DNA of 49,148 bases from an uncultured Campylobacter sp. (GTDB lineage: Bacteria > Campylobacterota > Campylobacteria > Campylobacterales > Campylobacteraceae). Positions 34,617-42,952 of the stretch are shown piece by piece. The notes beneath the pieces were generated by a model. It searched no databases. It was given only the letters and a program-made list of their open reading frames with translations, and was not told the DNA's origin. Location of the stretch: NCBI RefSeq assembly GCF_938015785.1, contig NZ_CALLWC010000071.1, forward strand, positions 1 to 49,148. The letters are read 5' to 3'. The translations under genes and the position numbers were made by a program. Position 1 is the first letter of the stretch. Every line of letters begins with the position of its first letter.

Positions 34617-35081
34617 GTGAAAAATTCTAAATTTAGCGAATCTTGCGAGGATGCCGAAAGTTTAAATTTAAGCAAGCAAAGCTCGGCCTGCGAGTTAAAT
34701 TTAGATGAGGAGAATTCTTTAAAAAAGCGGAATTGCGCCGCTTCAAATTTGAGCGATGAAAGCTCTGTGGCGGCGACAAAAAATCCTAGCGGCGAGAATT
34801 CAACCTCGGCGTTAAATTTGAATGACGTAAATTCCAAAGTGACGTTAAATTTGAACAATCAAAATTTAAGCAGTCAAAATTTTACTGCTACAAGCGATGT
34901 CGCCGCGTCAAATTTAGATAGCGAGAATTCCGCCACGGGCGCTACTGCGTTAAATTTTAAAAATAAAAATTCCGCGACGGCGGACATCATAGCGACATCA
35001 AAAACGATGGCGGGCGCCGCAAAAACAGGAAGCTACAACGAGCGCCGTAGAAGCAAAAATGACAAAAGCAGCGCAAAATGA
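34617..35081 (+). CDS. Low-complexity ORF made of RAATTY words
   Basis: 154 residues from a GTG with GAGG five bases upstream, three bases after the previous stop. The peptide is almost only Asn, Ser, Leu, Lys, Ala and Glu, with units such as NLN, SNL, ENS and QNL, and no recognisable domain. I count about 16 RAATTY hexamers between 34617 and 34990. It looks like the insertions in folC, the rluD-type gene and trmB, but standing alone between two genes. Translation is possible; a protein function is doubtful. Confidence 0.4.
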   Translation: MKNSKFSESCEDAESLNLSKQSSACELNLDEENSLKKRNCAASNLSDESSVAATKNPSGENSTSALNLNDVNSKVTLNLNNQNLSSQNFTATSDVAASNLDSENSATGATALNFKNKNSATADIIATSKTMAGAAKTGSYNERRRSKNDKSSAK

Positions 35082-35112
35082 TATTGAGATTACAAGGGTA
35101 GCGGAGGAAATA

Positions 35113-35928
35113 ATGATAGCAGAGATAGCACCGACAAAAGAAGCGGAAGCGGCGAGGCCGCAAATCCAAGAGCTCACCAATTTTCTTAGTGAATACACCG
35201 CCAAGATGCTTAGTATCGGCACTTACACCGTGCGCATCGAGCGCTGCGTGCGCAGGATAGCAGGCGCTTACGGCTATGAGGCGAGCCTGATGATCTTCGT
35301 GCGCCACTTCATCATCAGCGTGATGGAACCTGCGGACAACTCCATCCGCCGCACCTACGTCAAAACGGGCGCTGCAGCGCAGATCAGCTTCGATCTGATC
35401 TCTGAGCTAAGCGCACTTAGCTGGGAAATTTACGACGAGAAAATCCCCCTTGCGCGCGCCAGAGCCGCATTTGCAGAAATTTTAGCCTCGCAAAAGAAAA
35501 GCTTCGCCAAAACTCTCGTTTTGCTAAGCGTCGCAAATGCCGCATTCTGCGAGCTTTTCGGCGGCGATAGCGGCGCGATGGCGCTCGTTTTTGCGGCTAC
35601 GGCTTTTGGAATTTGCGCCCGCTATCTGCTTAGCAGGCTCAAAATCAATCTAAAAATCCAATACATCGCCGTTTCGTTCGCAGTCTCATTTATCGTCTCG
35701 CTAGGCGCTCGCTACGGGCTTAGCGCCACACCCGACGTCGCTGTGGGATCGAGCATATTGTTTTTGATCCCGGGCGTCTGGCTGATCAACTCGGTATTTG
35801 ACATCCTAAACGAAAATATGCTCGTAGGCATCAGCAGAGGGCTGAACACGGGGCTTTTGATCATCTGCATCGCGATCGGGCTCTTTCTGACGCTTAGCAT
35901 CTCAAATTTGGGGCTTGTAAATGTTTGA
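35113..35928 (+). CDS. YjjP-like exporter subunit (ThrE_1 / DUF1212 domain)
   Basis: 271 residues from ATG 35113, which has GGAGG five bases upstream; an ATG at 35059 is in frame but has no such site. A cytoplasmic N-terminal domain (LTNFLSEYTAKMLSIGTYTVRIERCVRRIAGAYG) precedes about five helices. This is the larger half of the threonine/serine exporter family split in two, as in E. coli YjjP, which exports succinate with YjjB. The actual substrate here is unknown. The partner gene overlaps the 3' end by eight bases. Confidence 0.85.
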   Translation: MIAEIAPTKEAEAARPQIQELTNFLSEYTAKMLSIGTYTVRIERCVRRIAGAYGYEASLMIFVRHFIISVMEPADNSIRRTYVKTGAAAQISFDLISELSALSWEIYDEKIPLARARAAFAEILASQKKSFAKTLVLLSVANAAFCELFGGDSGAMALVFAATAFGICARYLLSRLKINLKIQYIAVSFAVSFIVSLGARYGLSATPDVAVGSSILFLIPGVWLINSVFDILNENMLVGISRGLNTGLLIICIAIGLFLTLSISNLGLVNV

Positions 35929-36421
35929 TATAGCACTTTCGGTATTTAAGGACGCCTGCTTTGCCGCTGCGGCGGGGCTTGGGTTTGCGTATGCGTGCAT
36001 GCCGCCAAAAAAGACGCTCGCCTTCTCGGCGCTGCTTGCGGCGGTTGCGCATTCGTGCAGGTTTTTGCTGATTCAAAGCCAAATTTTTTCGATCGCCGCC
36101 GCGACGCTTTTTGCGTCGTTTCTGATCGGCGTTTTGGGGATGCTCTGCGCCAAGCGCCTTAAGGTACCCGCAGAGATCATCGCCTTTCCTGCGCTACTTC
36201 CGATGATCCCGGGCATCTACGCCTATAAGGCGGTCTTGGCGCTGTTTTCTTATATCAGAGCCGTGGGCGCAGAGCATAAACTCGCTCATCTTATCTCGTT
36301 TTTCGATAACGCCCTTGCCACGGTCTCGATCTCGCTGGCGCTCGGCACCGGCGTTTCAATAACGCTGCTAATTTTCTACGAGCAATCCTTGATGATCACT
36401 CGCGGCGCAAGGGGCAAATAG
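35921..36421 (+). CDS. YjjB-like exporter subunit (ThrE_2 / DUF3815 domain)
   Basis: 166 residues with five hydrophobic helices. The pattern IIAFPALLPMIPGIYAYKAVLAL is typical of the small half of the split exporter. It pairs with the YjjP-like protein encoded just upstream. Organic acids or amino acids are the known cargo types in the family. Confidence 0.85.
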   Translation: MFDIALSVFKDACFAAAAGLGFAYACMPPKKTLAFSALLAAVAHSCRFLLIQSQIFSIAAATLFASFLIGVLGMLCAKRLKVPAEIIAFPALLPMIPGIYAYKAVLALFSYIRAVGAEHKLAHLISFFDNALATVSISLALGTGVSITLLIFYEQSLMITRGARGK

Positions 36422-36474
36422 CGCTAAATAAGAATTTTAAGTAGGCACGGCGGGTAAATTTTATAAATTCTATT

Positions 36475-37425
36475 TTATTGCTCTCGTTTTATCTCTTTGG
36501 TTTTTTCATCGTAATAATATCCTTGCTCCACACCCAGCAAATTATCTTTTATATCGTATTTATATGTATAATTTTCATCAAAAATACCTAGATAAAAAGC
36601 ATACCTACTATATTTTCTACCTTCTAACTCAAAAAACGCTTTATACGGTTTTATATCTTTCTTTTTAAAGTTATATAAATTACAAAAGTTATCGTATTTT
36701 TTATCTATTAGGCTTACATACATATCAAAAAATAGCATGTCGGTTGGAATAGAAAAAATTTTATCATTAGGATATTTGTGGTCGTATATTTTAGGATTAA
36801 TTTCATTTAAAAATATTTTTTCCGTAAATAACATATCAAATACATGTTTATCATTTTCTAATCCGCTAAAATATAATTTGTATTTTAAATTTCCATCCGA
36901 CAAGATTAAACTATTATTATTTTCCCAGGGGTAAACAACTTCGCCTTTGAGCATGGACATATTTACAAAATCTTTGAAATTTGCTACGGCTTGTTTACCA
37001 TTGCAAGCCCTGTCTCCCAAACTCATAAAATATTCTAAATTTATATTGTCATCTACAATGAAAAATTCGCAAGCTTTATCTGGGCGATTATTTCCACCGC
37101 ATCTTTCCGCCAACCCGCTATAAAAATTATAAAATTCATCCTCTACTTTACCGTATTGTTTCTTTATTTTTCTTTCCATATCACGGAATTCCTCCGCTGA
37201 AATATTTATAGATTTATAGGTCTTTTTAAGCATGCACTTTAGTGCCCTATCCTTAAGCTGTATATCCGTAAGATTGCCATCTAGATCGCATACCCATTCA
37301 TATGGATCGGTTTCAATTTTTTCGGCTGAATTTGGGTATTTATACTCCGCAATAATCGAAAGTATCGCGCACAAAGCGCATATTATTATGATGAAGACCA
37401 AGCACAGATAATATCTCGTTTTCAA
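36475..37425 (-). CDS. Hypothetical membrane-anchored protein, tandem paralogue A
   Basis: 316 residues from a TTG with TAGGAG upstream. One N-terminal hydrophobic helix (about 5-26) could be an uncleaved signal anchor. The rest is soluble, AT-rich in codon use and without a domain I recognise. It shares MKTRYYLCL, ETDPYEW, DGNLTDIQLKDRALKCML, a cysteine-containing RPD.(A/K)CEF segment and VVYPWE with the next gene (37627-38595). Conserved cysteines suggest a periplasmic disulfide-bonded domain. Function unknown; an envelope or immunity-type role would be a guess. Confidence 0.7.
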   Translation of the reverse strand: MKTRYYLCLVFIIIICALCAILSIIAEYKYPNSAEKIETDPYEWVCDLDGNLTDIQLKDRALKCMLKKTYKSINISAEEFRDMERKIKKQYGKVEDEFYNFYSGLAERCGGNNRPDKACEFFIVDDNINLEYFMSLGDRACNGKQAVANFKDFVNMSMLKGEVVYPWENNNSLILSDGNLKYKLYFSGLENDKHVFDMLFTEKIFLNEINPKIYDHKYPNDKIFSIPTDMLFFDMYVSLIDKKYDNFCNLYNFKKKDIKPYKAFFELEGRKYSRYAFYLGIFDENYTYKYDIKDNLLGVEQGYYYDEKTKEIKREQ

Positions 37426-37613
37426 ATTTCGCTCCTAAAATTTTCCGCAATATACCTCACATATACTTAATCTACGATAATTTTAGTATGCCTCAAATAT
37501 CGTTAAATCAGGGCTTTTCTTGATCCGCTTCGGCAAATTTCATCTCAATGCTTCGTAGGTATTAGGCTCTCTTGCGCGCTCGTCGCACCTCTTGCCGCGA
37601 AGGTAAAATTTAG
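37381..37613. repeat. Duplicated upstream/start region, copy A
   Basis: This block holds the first codons, ribosome binding site and about 190 bp upstream of paralogue A. It aligns with 38551-38784 at an offset of 1170-1171 with one single-base indel and scattered mismatches. It covers the gap between the two genes; no separate gene is seen in it. Confidence 0.88.
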
Positions 37614-37626
37614 TTATATCCGCCAT

Positions 37627-38595
37627 TTATCGCTCCTTATCCAATATTTGTTTTATTGTTTTCTCTTTTTCATCGTAGTAGTATTTATACAACAAGTTGT
37701 ATTCTAGGCTTTTGTTAAATTTCATATTTTTATCTATTACTATAAATAGGAAGCTATAATTAACATGGAGCGGTAGATATTTTATAGGCGTCTCAAAATC
37801 ATCTATTTTATAACTCGCTTCATCAATTTTTATTCTATTTTTATATTGTTCATACCTATGGCAAAAAATATCATAATTTGGACTACTCGGCTCAATATAT
37901 GTATAAAGACTCAAAAATATCGAATTTATTGGCATAACAAATACAATATCCGTATGGTTAAAACCAAAATTATTATCAATTTCCAATGAATTGTTGAAAA
38001 TTTTTTCTGTTAATATAATTTCCCTAGATTCCCTATCCCTATAACTATCCTCATCAATATCATTAAAAAATATTCCGTACTTTAAGGAGCCATCTTCCAA
38101 AACCAAATTTTCCTTATCTTCCCAAGGATATACGACTTCGGTTTTAAAAATTTCTTTATCTATATAGGTCTCGGCATCTTGTATCGCTTTGCCGTTTCTG
38201 CAAATTTTTGAGCCCAAATCCATAAGATAATCTAAATTTAGCCTTTTATCTATCTTGTAAAATTCGCATTTATCATCGGGGCGTTTATCGCTATGGCATT
38301 CTGAATAACGGATCTCTACGCCGCCGCCGATTTCGTTGGCCGTATCGCCATATTCCTTTTTAACTGCTTTAATTCGTCTATCATATTCTCTTTTATTAAA
38401 GTTATAAAAAAAGTGCCAATCTTTAAGCATACACTTTAACGCCCTATCTTTAAGCTGTATATCCGTAAGATTGCCATCCATATTACATATCCATTCATAT
38501 GGATCGGTTTCTTCTTTTTCGACCAAATAAAATATTATGCCGGAAGAACATATTATTATGATGAAGGCTAAGCACAGATAATATCTCGTTTTCAA
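37627..38595 (-). CDS. Hypothetical membrane-anchored protein, tandem paralogue B
   Basis: 322 residues, same architecture and TTG start as paralogue A: a helix at about 5-24, then the conserved block DGNLTDIQLKDRALKCML, and CEFYKIDKRLNLDYLMDLGS in the middle. The N-terminal 65 residues are close to paralogue A. The middle and C-terminal parts have diverged strongly. A repeated DNA block of about 235 bp carries the start codon and upstream region of both genes. Confidence 0.7.
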   Translation of the reverse strand: MKTRYYLCLAFIIIICSSGIIFYLVEKEETDPYEWICNMDGNLTDIQLKDRALKCMLKDWHFFYNFNKREYDRRIKAVKKEYGDTANEIGGGVEIRYSECHSDKRPDDKCEFYKIDKRLNLDYLMDLGSKICRNGKAIQDAETYIDKEIFKTEVVYPWEDKENLVLEDGSLKYGIFFNDIDEDSYRDRESREIILTEKIFNNSLEIDNNFGFNHTDIVFVMPINSIFLSLYTYIEPSSPNYDIFCHRYEQYKNRIKIDEASYKIDDFETPIKYLPLHVNYSFLFIVIDKNMKFNKSLEYNLLYKYYYDEKEKTIKQILDKER

Positions 38596-38784
38596 ATTTC
38601 GCTCCTAAAATTTTCCGCAATATACCTCACATAGACTTAATCCGCGATAATTTTAGAATGTCTCAAATATCGTTAAATCAGAGCTTTTGCTTGATCTACT
38701 CTAGCAAATTTCATCTCAATGCTTTGTAGGTATTCGGCTCTCTTGCGCGCTCGTCGCACCTCTTGCCGAGAGGGTAAAATTTAG
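38551..38784. repeat. Duplicated upstream/start region, copy B
   Basis: This is the second copy of the block at 37381-37613. It ends exactly where the PepSY gene stops (TAA at 38783-38781), so the duplicated unit carried the upstream region and the gene together, about 1.17 kb in all. Confidence 0.88.
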
Positions 38785-39941
38785 CCGGGCTTTCCCAGCT
38801 TAAACGCCCTTTTTACTGTCATATAAAAGCCGCTAAAGATAAAAAGCGCCATGCAAAGCGAAACGAGCGACCATAAAATTTTACCCGCTAGCCCGAAAAA
38901 ATAGCCCGTGTGAAGCTGATAGTTCGCATCTTTAAACTCGCCCACGGTGATACCGTCCGTCTGCTTCTGCTGTGCGACTTTGCCCTCCTTTAGCTTCACG
39001 CTCGCGCCTTTTGGACGGGCGGTAGCGGGCGCGTCGGGCTCGTAGTATCTGACGCCGATCTTATCTCCGGCTGCGAGCATTAGGGTAAATTCTTTATACT
39101 CTATTCCGCTTGATCTGAATATCTCATAACCCCTCTGCACGTCGCTAAATTTATACGTATCGGGCTTTTTGCCCTCCTCTTTAGCAGGTGCGGCGGCGTG
39201 ATCTTTAGAAGCGACGGCTTTAGGCGCGCTAGCTTGCGGTAAATTTTGCGAACTTACGAAAAGCTTCATCACGGCATCGTTATACCAGCCGTACGACCAA
39301 TTAAGCCCAGTCAAACAGATAAGCAGGTAAATCACTGCACTTAGCGAGCCTAGGCTCGTGTGGAGATTATAAAAAAGAGCGTATTTTTTGAGTTTAAAAT
39401 TTGGCTTTATAGCTTCGATAAATTTACGCTTTAGCCTTGGAAAATGCAGCCAGACGCCACTTATTACGAGCAGTATCATCGCTGTGGCGCTCGCGCCTAC
39501 GATCTGTTTGCCGACCTCGGCCGCGGTTTTATTGCCGCTTAGCGCTAGGCCCAAATTTCGATGCAGCGCCATCACCGTTAGCACAAAGTCCGTGCCGCGA
39601 TCCTTGCCGATGATCTGCGCGGTGTATGGATTGACCAGATACGCATCATTTCTGTTTGCGTAAATGACGAAGGCTTCGTCATCGCTTTTGGGCACGACGA
39701 GCCTTACGGGCTGCTTAGCGCCCGTTTGCTCGCTAAAGCTTTGCAGGATTTTCTCCACGCTTTGCATTTCGCCCGTTTTTTCGACCTTTTTAGAGCCCGC
39801 GTTTATTAGCGCCTCAAACTCGTGCTGATACGACAAAATCGCGCCCGTAACGCCTATGATAAGCAGCGGGATAGAAAAAACGATCGACAAAATCAGATGG
39901 ACGTTAAACAAAATTTTATTGCGCTTCAAAAGCGAGCTCAT
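38781..39941 (-). CDS. PepSY-associated transmembrane protein (iron-linked reductase type)
   Basis: 386 residues with four main helices: about 14-36, 145-166, 190-212 and 350-374. The first loop contains AILSYQHEFEALI, and a later helix is followed by LHTSLGSLSAVIYLLICLTGLNWSYGWYND, the pattern of PepSY_TM proteins (PiuB/FoxB-like). Such proteins are often involved in siderophore or ferric iron reduction at the inner membrane. A Fur-like palindrome lies about 77 bases upstream of the start, which supports iron regulation. Residues 235-260 are an Ala/Lys/Pro-rich linker. Confidence 0.82.
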   Translation of the reverse strand: MSSLLKRNKILFNVHLILSIVFSIPLLIIGVTGAILSYQHEFEALINAGSKKVEKTGEMQSVEKILQSFSEQTGAKQPVRLVVPKSDDEAFVIYANRNDAYLVNPYTAQIIGKDRGTDFVLTVMALHRNLGLALSGNKTAAEVGKQIVGASATAMILLVISGVWLHFPRLKRKFIEAIKPNFKLKKYALFYNLHTSLGSLSAVIYLLICLTGLNWSYGWYNDAVMKLFVSSQNLPQASAPKAVASKDHAAAPAKEEGKKPDTYKFSDVQRGYEIFRSSGIEYKEFTLMLAAGDKIGVRYYEPDAPATARPKGASVKLKEGKVAQQKQTDGITVGEFKDANYQLHTGYFFGLAGKILWSLVSLCMALFIFSGFYMTVKRAFKLGKPG

Positions 39942-40017
39942 TGTAGATCCTTGCGAGATAAATTTAATCTTTATTTGATTGAGGTTCGCAATTATATTGT
40001 GCGATTTTAAATATTTA

Positions 40018-40030
40018 GATAATTATCATT
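40018..40030. promoter_or_regulatory. Fur-box-like palindrome
   Basis: The palindrome GATAATTATC (40018-40027) followed by ATT resembles the core of a Fur site (GATAAT units). It lies upstream of the PepSY gene on the minus strand and could overlap its promoter. AT-rich DNA makes chance matches common. Confidence 0.4.
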
Positions 40031-40059
40031 AAGATTTAGGCTGCGATTTAAGGCGCGTT

Positions 40060-40176
40060 ATGGCATCACAAGAGCGCCTAGGCACCTCGCGCAACGTCAT
40101 AAACCGCGTGCTGCAAGATCTCAAAGCTAAAAATTTAATCCGCCTTTCGCGCGGTAAGATCACGCTAACGAGGTAA
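40060..40176 (+). pseudogene. Remnant of a Crp/Fnr-family regulator (winged-helix end only)
   Basis: A 38-codon frame whose peptide is the C-terminal helix-turn-helix of a Crp/Fnr protein: SQERLGTSRNVINRVLQDL as recognition region, then KNLIRLSRGKITL. The sensor domain is absent. Upstream bases keep a similar frame for only a few codons. A complete regulator was probably deleted here. It may once have controlled the divergent PepSY gene or its neighbours. Confidence 0.6.
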
Positions 40177-40288
40177 AATTCTAATTGCGATTTATAAAAA
40201 GCGCACTTAGAATCTCGTAAATTTAGAAATTTTGCGCTAAAATTGCCAAAAACGCGAGCTTGCGTAATCCAAAAACAAGGTCATTATT

Positions 40289-40978
40289 ATGTCGCAAAGT
40301 ATAGTCGAGTTTGCTACGATAATCCTTTATGTTACGATAGGCTTTTGCCTTCTTGTTTCATTGCTTGATAAAAACAGATCATTCAAAACCGTAGATCACG
40401 GAACTCTGTTTATCTCCACCGATCCGCTCTTAAAAATGCAGATGTTTATAATGTGCTTAAGCCTCGGCGTAATCACCCTATCCAGCCCGAACGTAGCAAA
40501 ACACAACGGCAAGCCGATACCTTGCTTTTACACCCATGATAAAGTTTGCTCGCAAGAGTATAAAGCGGCGGGCATAAATTTAAGATGCTTCGAAGAAGGC
40601 GATCCCAGATGCGTGGATGGGTATCTGCAAATAAGCAGGCCCAGACTAATACTTAGTAAAATCGGATCGGTCTGCGTCATAATTTTTTCCTTCATCGTGC
40701 TAATTCAAAAAGGAATCAGAATAGATAAAAGCGGCATCTGCAAAGAATGGGAGATTCTGCCGTTTAGGCATACGGAAAAGATATACTTTGACGAGATGAA
40801 CTACGCCACATGGTTTATAAGAGGCGTAAAAATAATCAGCATACGAGGCAAAATTAGCGGTGTTAAATTCGGAGCGGGATATTTGTATGCACAAAAGGAT
40901 ATAGATTTTTTGCAAAATTTTATATTAGAAAAGCTCGCTGAAATTTCAAAAGTCGAAGCGGTCGAGCGAAACGCCTAA
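40289..40978 (+). CDS. Hypothetical membrane protein, paralogue 1
   Basis: 229 residues with two or three helices (about 7-24, 48-65 and 122-140) and a cysteine-bearing loop, CFEEGDPRCVDGYL, between them. The C-terminal part after GIRIDKSGICKEWE is soluble and looks like a PH-like beta domain. It is clearly related to the next gene (41023-41748). I do not recognise the family. AAGG lies upstream of the ATG. Confidence 0.65.
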   Translation: MSQSIVEFATIILYVTIGFCLLVSLLDKNRSFKTVDHGTLFISTDPLLKMQMFIMCLSLGVITLSSPNVAKHNGKPIPCFYTHDKVCSQEYKAAGINLRCFEEGDPRCVDGYLQISRPRLILSKIGSVCVIIFSFIVLIQKGIRIDKSGICKEWEILPFRHTEKIYFDEMNYATWFIRGVKIISIRGKISGVKFGAGYLYAQKDIDFLQNFILEKLAEISKVEAVERNA

Positions 40979-41022
40979 ATTTAAATATATCGTCGTAAAA
41001 TATCCGCAATGAAAGGAGCCGC

Positions 41023-41748
41023 ATGAGGCTTTTATATTTTGTGCTTTTTGCAAATGTAGTGCTATTTGTACTTTGCGGTTTAAAAAACTTTCTGTTTAAA
41101 AGCAGCGCTTCTTATAAAACCGTGCAAAATGGCGCCTGGCTCATACCGCCTAGCCCTGTAGCCAAATTTACGCTCGTCATATTCCTTTTATCTTGGGGGT
41201 CGATAGTGGCGTTTGACGAGCCCTGGATAAAAAGGATAAAAGGTAAAGGTAAAGTTACATGCTTTGACGCAAACGACCCTTTATGTATAGACGGCTTCTT
41301 ACACAGAAGTGGCGACGAGACCGCACTCGTGATCGCGATGGGCATTGTTTTGATACTTATATCCCTATGGCTATTAACCGAAAAAGGGGTCATCATAGAC
41401 AGCCGCACCGTAAGGAAAGAGTGGAGATTTTTGTCGTTTAAATTTAGCACAAAGATCGATATAGAAAACGCCCTTACGGAGAAAGGAATGAGGGGCGAGA
41501 TGCCGATTTTGATAGTAGAAGACGGGCAAAGCGGAAAAAATTTCACGCTCTCATTCCCATACGCACAGCAAGATATAAAATTTATCGAAGCAGAGATAAG
41601 AAAGAGGCGCTATAAGATGATGAAATCAAAAGAGGCAAAGACCCCCCCCCTTAAATCCGCGCTCAAAAAAACTATAAGCTTAAAAGGTGCGAATGAGCGC
41701 GCAAACATAGAAATTCTAAAAAATGACAAAGAGGGCGCGGGCGATTAA
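41023..41748 (+). CDS. Hypothetical membrane protein, paralogue 2, with poly-C tract
   Basis: 241 residues. It shares with paralogue 1 the SYKTVQNGAWLI start, CFDANDPLCIDGFLHR, the helix before EKGVIIDSRTVRKEW and the YAQQDIKFIE end. A basic tail follows that is absent from paralogue 1. A run of nine C bases (41642-41650) lies where the tail begins. Such runs slip at high frequency in Campylobacter, so the C-terminal 37 or so residues may be phase variable. AAAGGAG lies six bases upstream of the ATG. Confidence 0.65.
   Translation: MRLLYFVLFANVVLFVLCGLKNFLFKSSASYKTVQNGAWLIPPSPVAKFTLVIFLLSWGSIVAFDEPWIKRIKGKGKVTCFDANDPLCIDGFLHRSGDETALVIAMGIVLILISLWLLTEKGVIIDSRTVRKEWRFLSFKFSTKIDIENALTEKGMRGEMPILIVEDGQSGKNFTLSFPYAQQDIKFIEAEIRKRRYKMMKSKEAKTPPLKSALKKTISLKGANERANIEILKNDKEGAGD
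41642..41650. repeat. Homopolymeric C9 tract (candidate contingency locus)
   Basis: Nine consecutive C bases inside the reading frame (Thr-Pro-Pro codons). Tracts of eight or more G/C are known phase-variation sites in Campylobacter. Loss or gain of one base would change or truncate the basic tail after about residue 206. Confidence 0.8.
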
Positions 41749-42058
41749 ATTTTAAATTTATCCACGCGCGAGCAATAGCTATGAAAATTTATGACAAGCC
41801 GTAGCAAAGCAGCATAATGATCGCGCGAGTAGCAGCCGTAAAATGTACGCGTAGCGAAGCGGCGGCAACGAGTGTGCGAACAAGTGTGGGCAAACACAAA
41901 AAAATGAGCCCAACGTAAGCCCAAAAGACGAGCCGGACGCTTAAAATTTAACTCGCGATTTTAAAATCCGAAATTCCAAACCGCTCCGCCAAAATTTAGC
42001 CTATTTTTTACCTAAAATTTCGTAAAATTACGACTTTAAATTTTCAAAAAGGACGCAG
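41749..42058. other. Intergenic region, 310 bp, no gene seen
   Basis: I see no coding frame or RNA. The second half contains several RAATTY words and the ribosome binding site AAGGA for the next gene. Confidence 0.5.
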
Positions 42059-42952
42059 ATGAATAAAAATTTGGAATTTAGAGCCGATATCGGAATGCTC
42101 TTCGTAGCGACCGCTTTTGGGCTCGGGTATCTGCCCACCTCGCAGGCGCTTGCGAGCAACAACGTCTTCGTGCTGTTATTTTGGCGCTTTTTCGCCGCGA
42201 GCATCATCGCAGGCGCGATATTTTTCCCGAAGCTCAAAGCGCTCACTTCGCGCGAGATCAAGCACGGCGCGGTGCTTAGCCTGTTTTTATTCGCGGGCTT
42301 TACGTCGCAGACCTTCGCTTTTAAATTTGCGCAAAGCTCCTCCGTAGCCTTCATCATCGGCCTAAACGTCGCGCTCGTACCCTTCATCGCCGCGGCGCTG
42401 TTTAGGCATAGAATTTACTCCTACGCCTACGCGGGCATCGCGCTTGCGATCGCTGGGCTCTATCTCATCGGCGACACGCAGCTAGGCCTCGGCAAGGGCG
42501 AAGCGCTGGCGCTAGTTTGCGCGTGCGCGTATTCGTTTCACATCGTGCTGACCAACCGCTTCGTGCAAAGCTGCGACGTAGCGGGCATCGCCTACGTACA
42601 GATCCTCTGCTTAAGCGTGCTTTGCTGCTTTGCGGCGATCTTTTTTGAAAGAGTCAGCATCGTGCCGGTGATGGATAGAAGCTTTTTCGTCGCGATGGCG
42701 GTAATCTGCCTGCTGGGAACGGTTTTTGGCTTTTTCGCGCAGGCCTTGATGCAAAAATACACGACGCCCGTAAAAACCGCTCTGTTTTTCACACTAGAGC
42801 CCGTAACGGCGGGCATTATGGGCGTATTCGTGGGCGGCGAGAGGCTAAGCGCGATGCAAATTTTAGGCGCGGCGCTCATCCTATCTGGCGTCTTAATAAG
42901 CGAGATCGGAAGCTACCTCAGCGCAAAACGGAGCAGATCCGCAGACGTTTGA
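42059..42952 (+). CDS. EamA/DMT-family transporter
   Basis: 297 residues with ten predicted helices and two EamA repeats (about 10-140 and 150-288). Family patterns include FWRFFAASIIAGAIFF in the first half and LFFTLEPVTAGIMGVFVGGERLSAMQILGAALILSGV in the second. Members export amino acids or small metabolites; substrate unknown. It stands alone, with its own upstream region. Confidence 0.88.
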   Translation: MNKNLEFRADIGMLFVATAFGLGYLPTSQALASNNVFVLLFWRFFAASIIAGAIFFPKLKALTSREIKHGAVLSLFLFAGFTSQTFAFKFAQSSSVAFIIGLNVALVPFIAAALFRHRIYSYAYAGIALAIAGLYLIGDTQLGLGKGEALALVCACAYSFHIVLTNRFVQSCDVAGIAYVQILCLSVLCCFAAIFFERVSIVPVMDRSFFVAMAVICLLGTVFGFFAQALMQKYTTPVKTALFFTLEPVTAGIMGVFVGGERLSAMQILGAALILSGVLISEIGSYLSAKRSRSADV

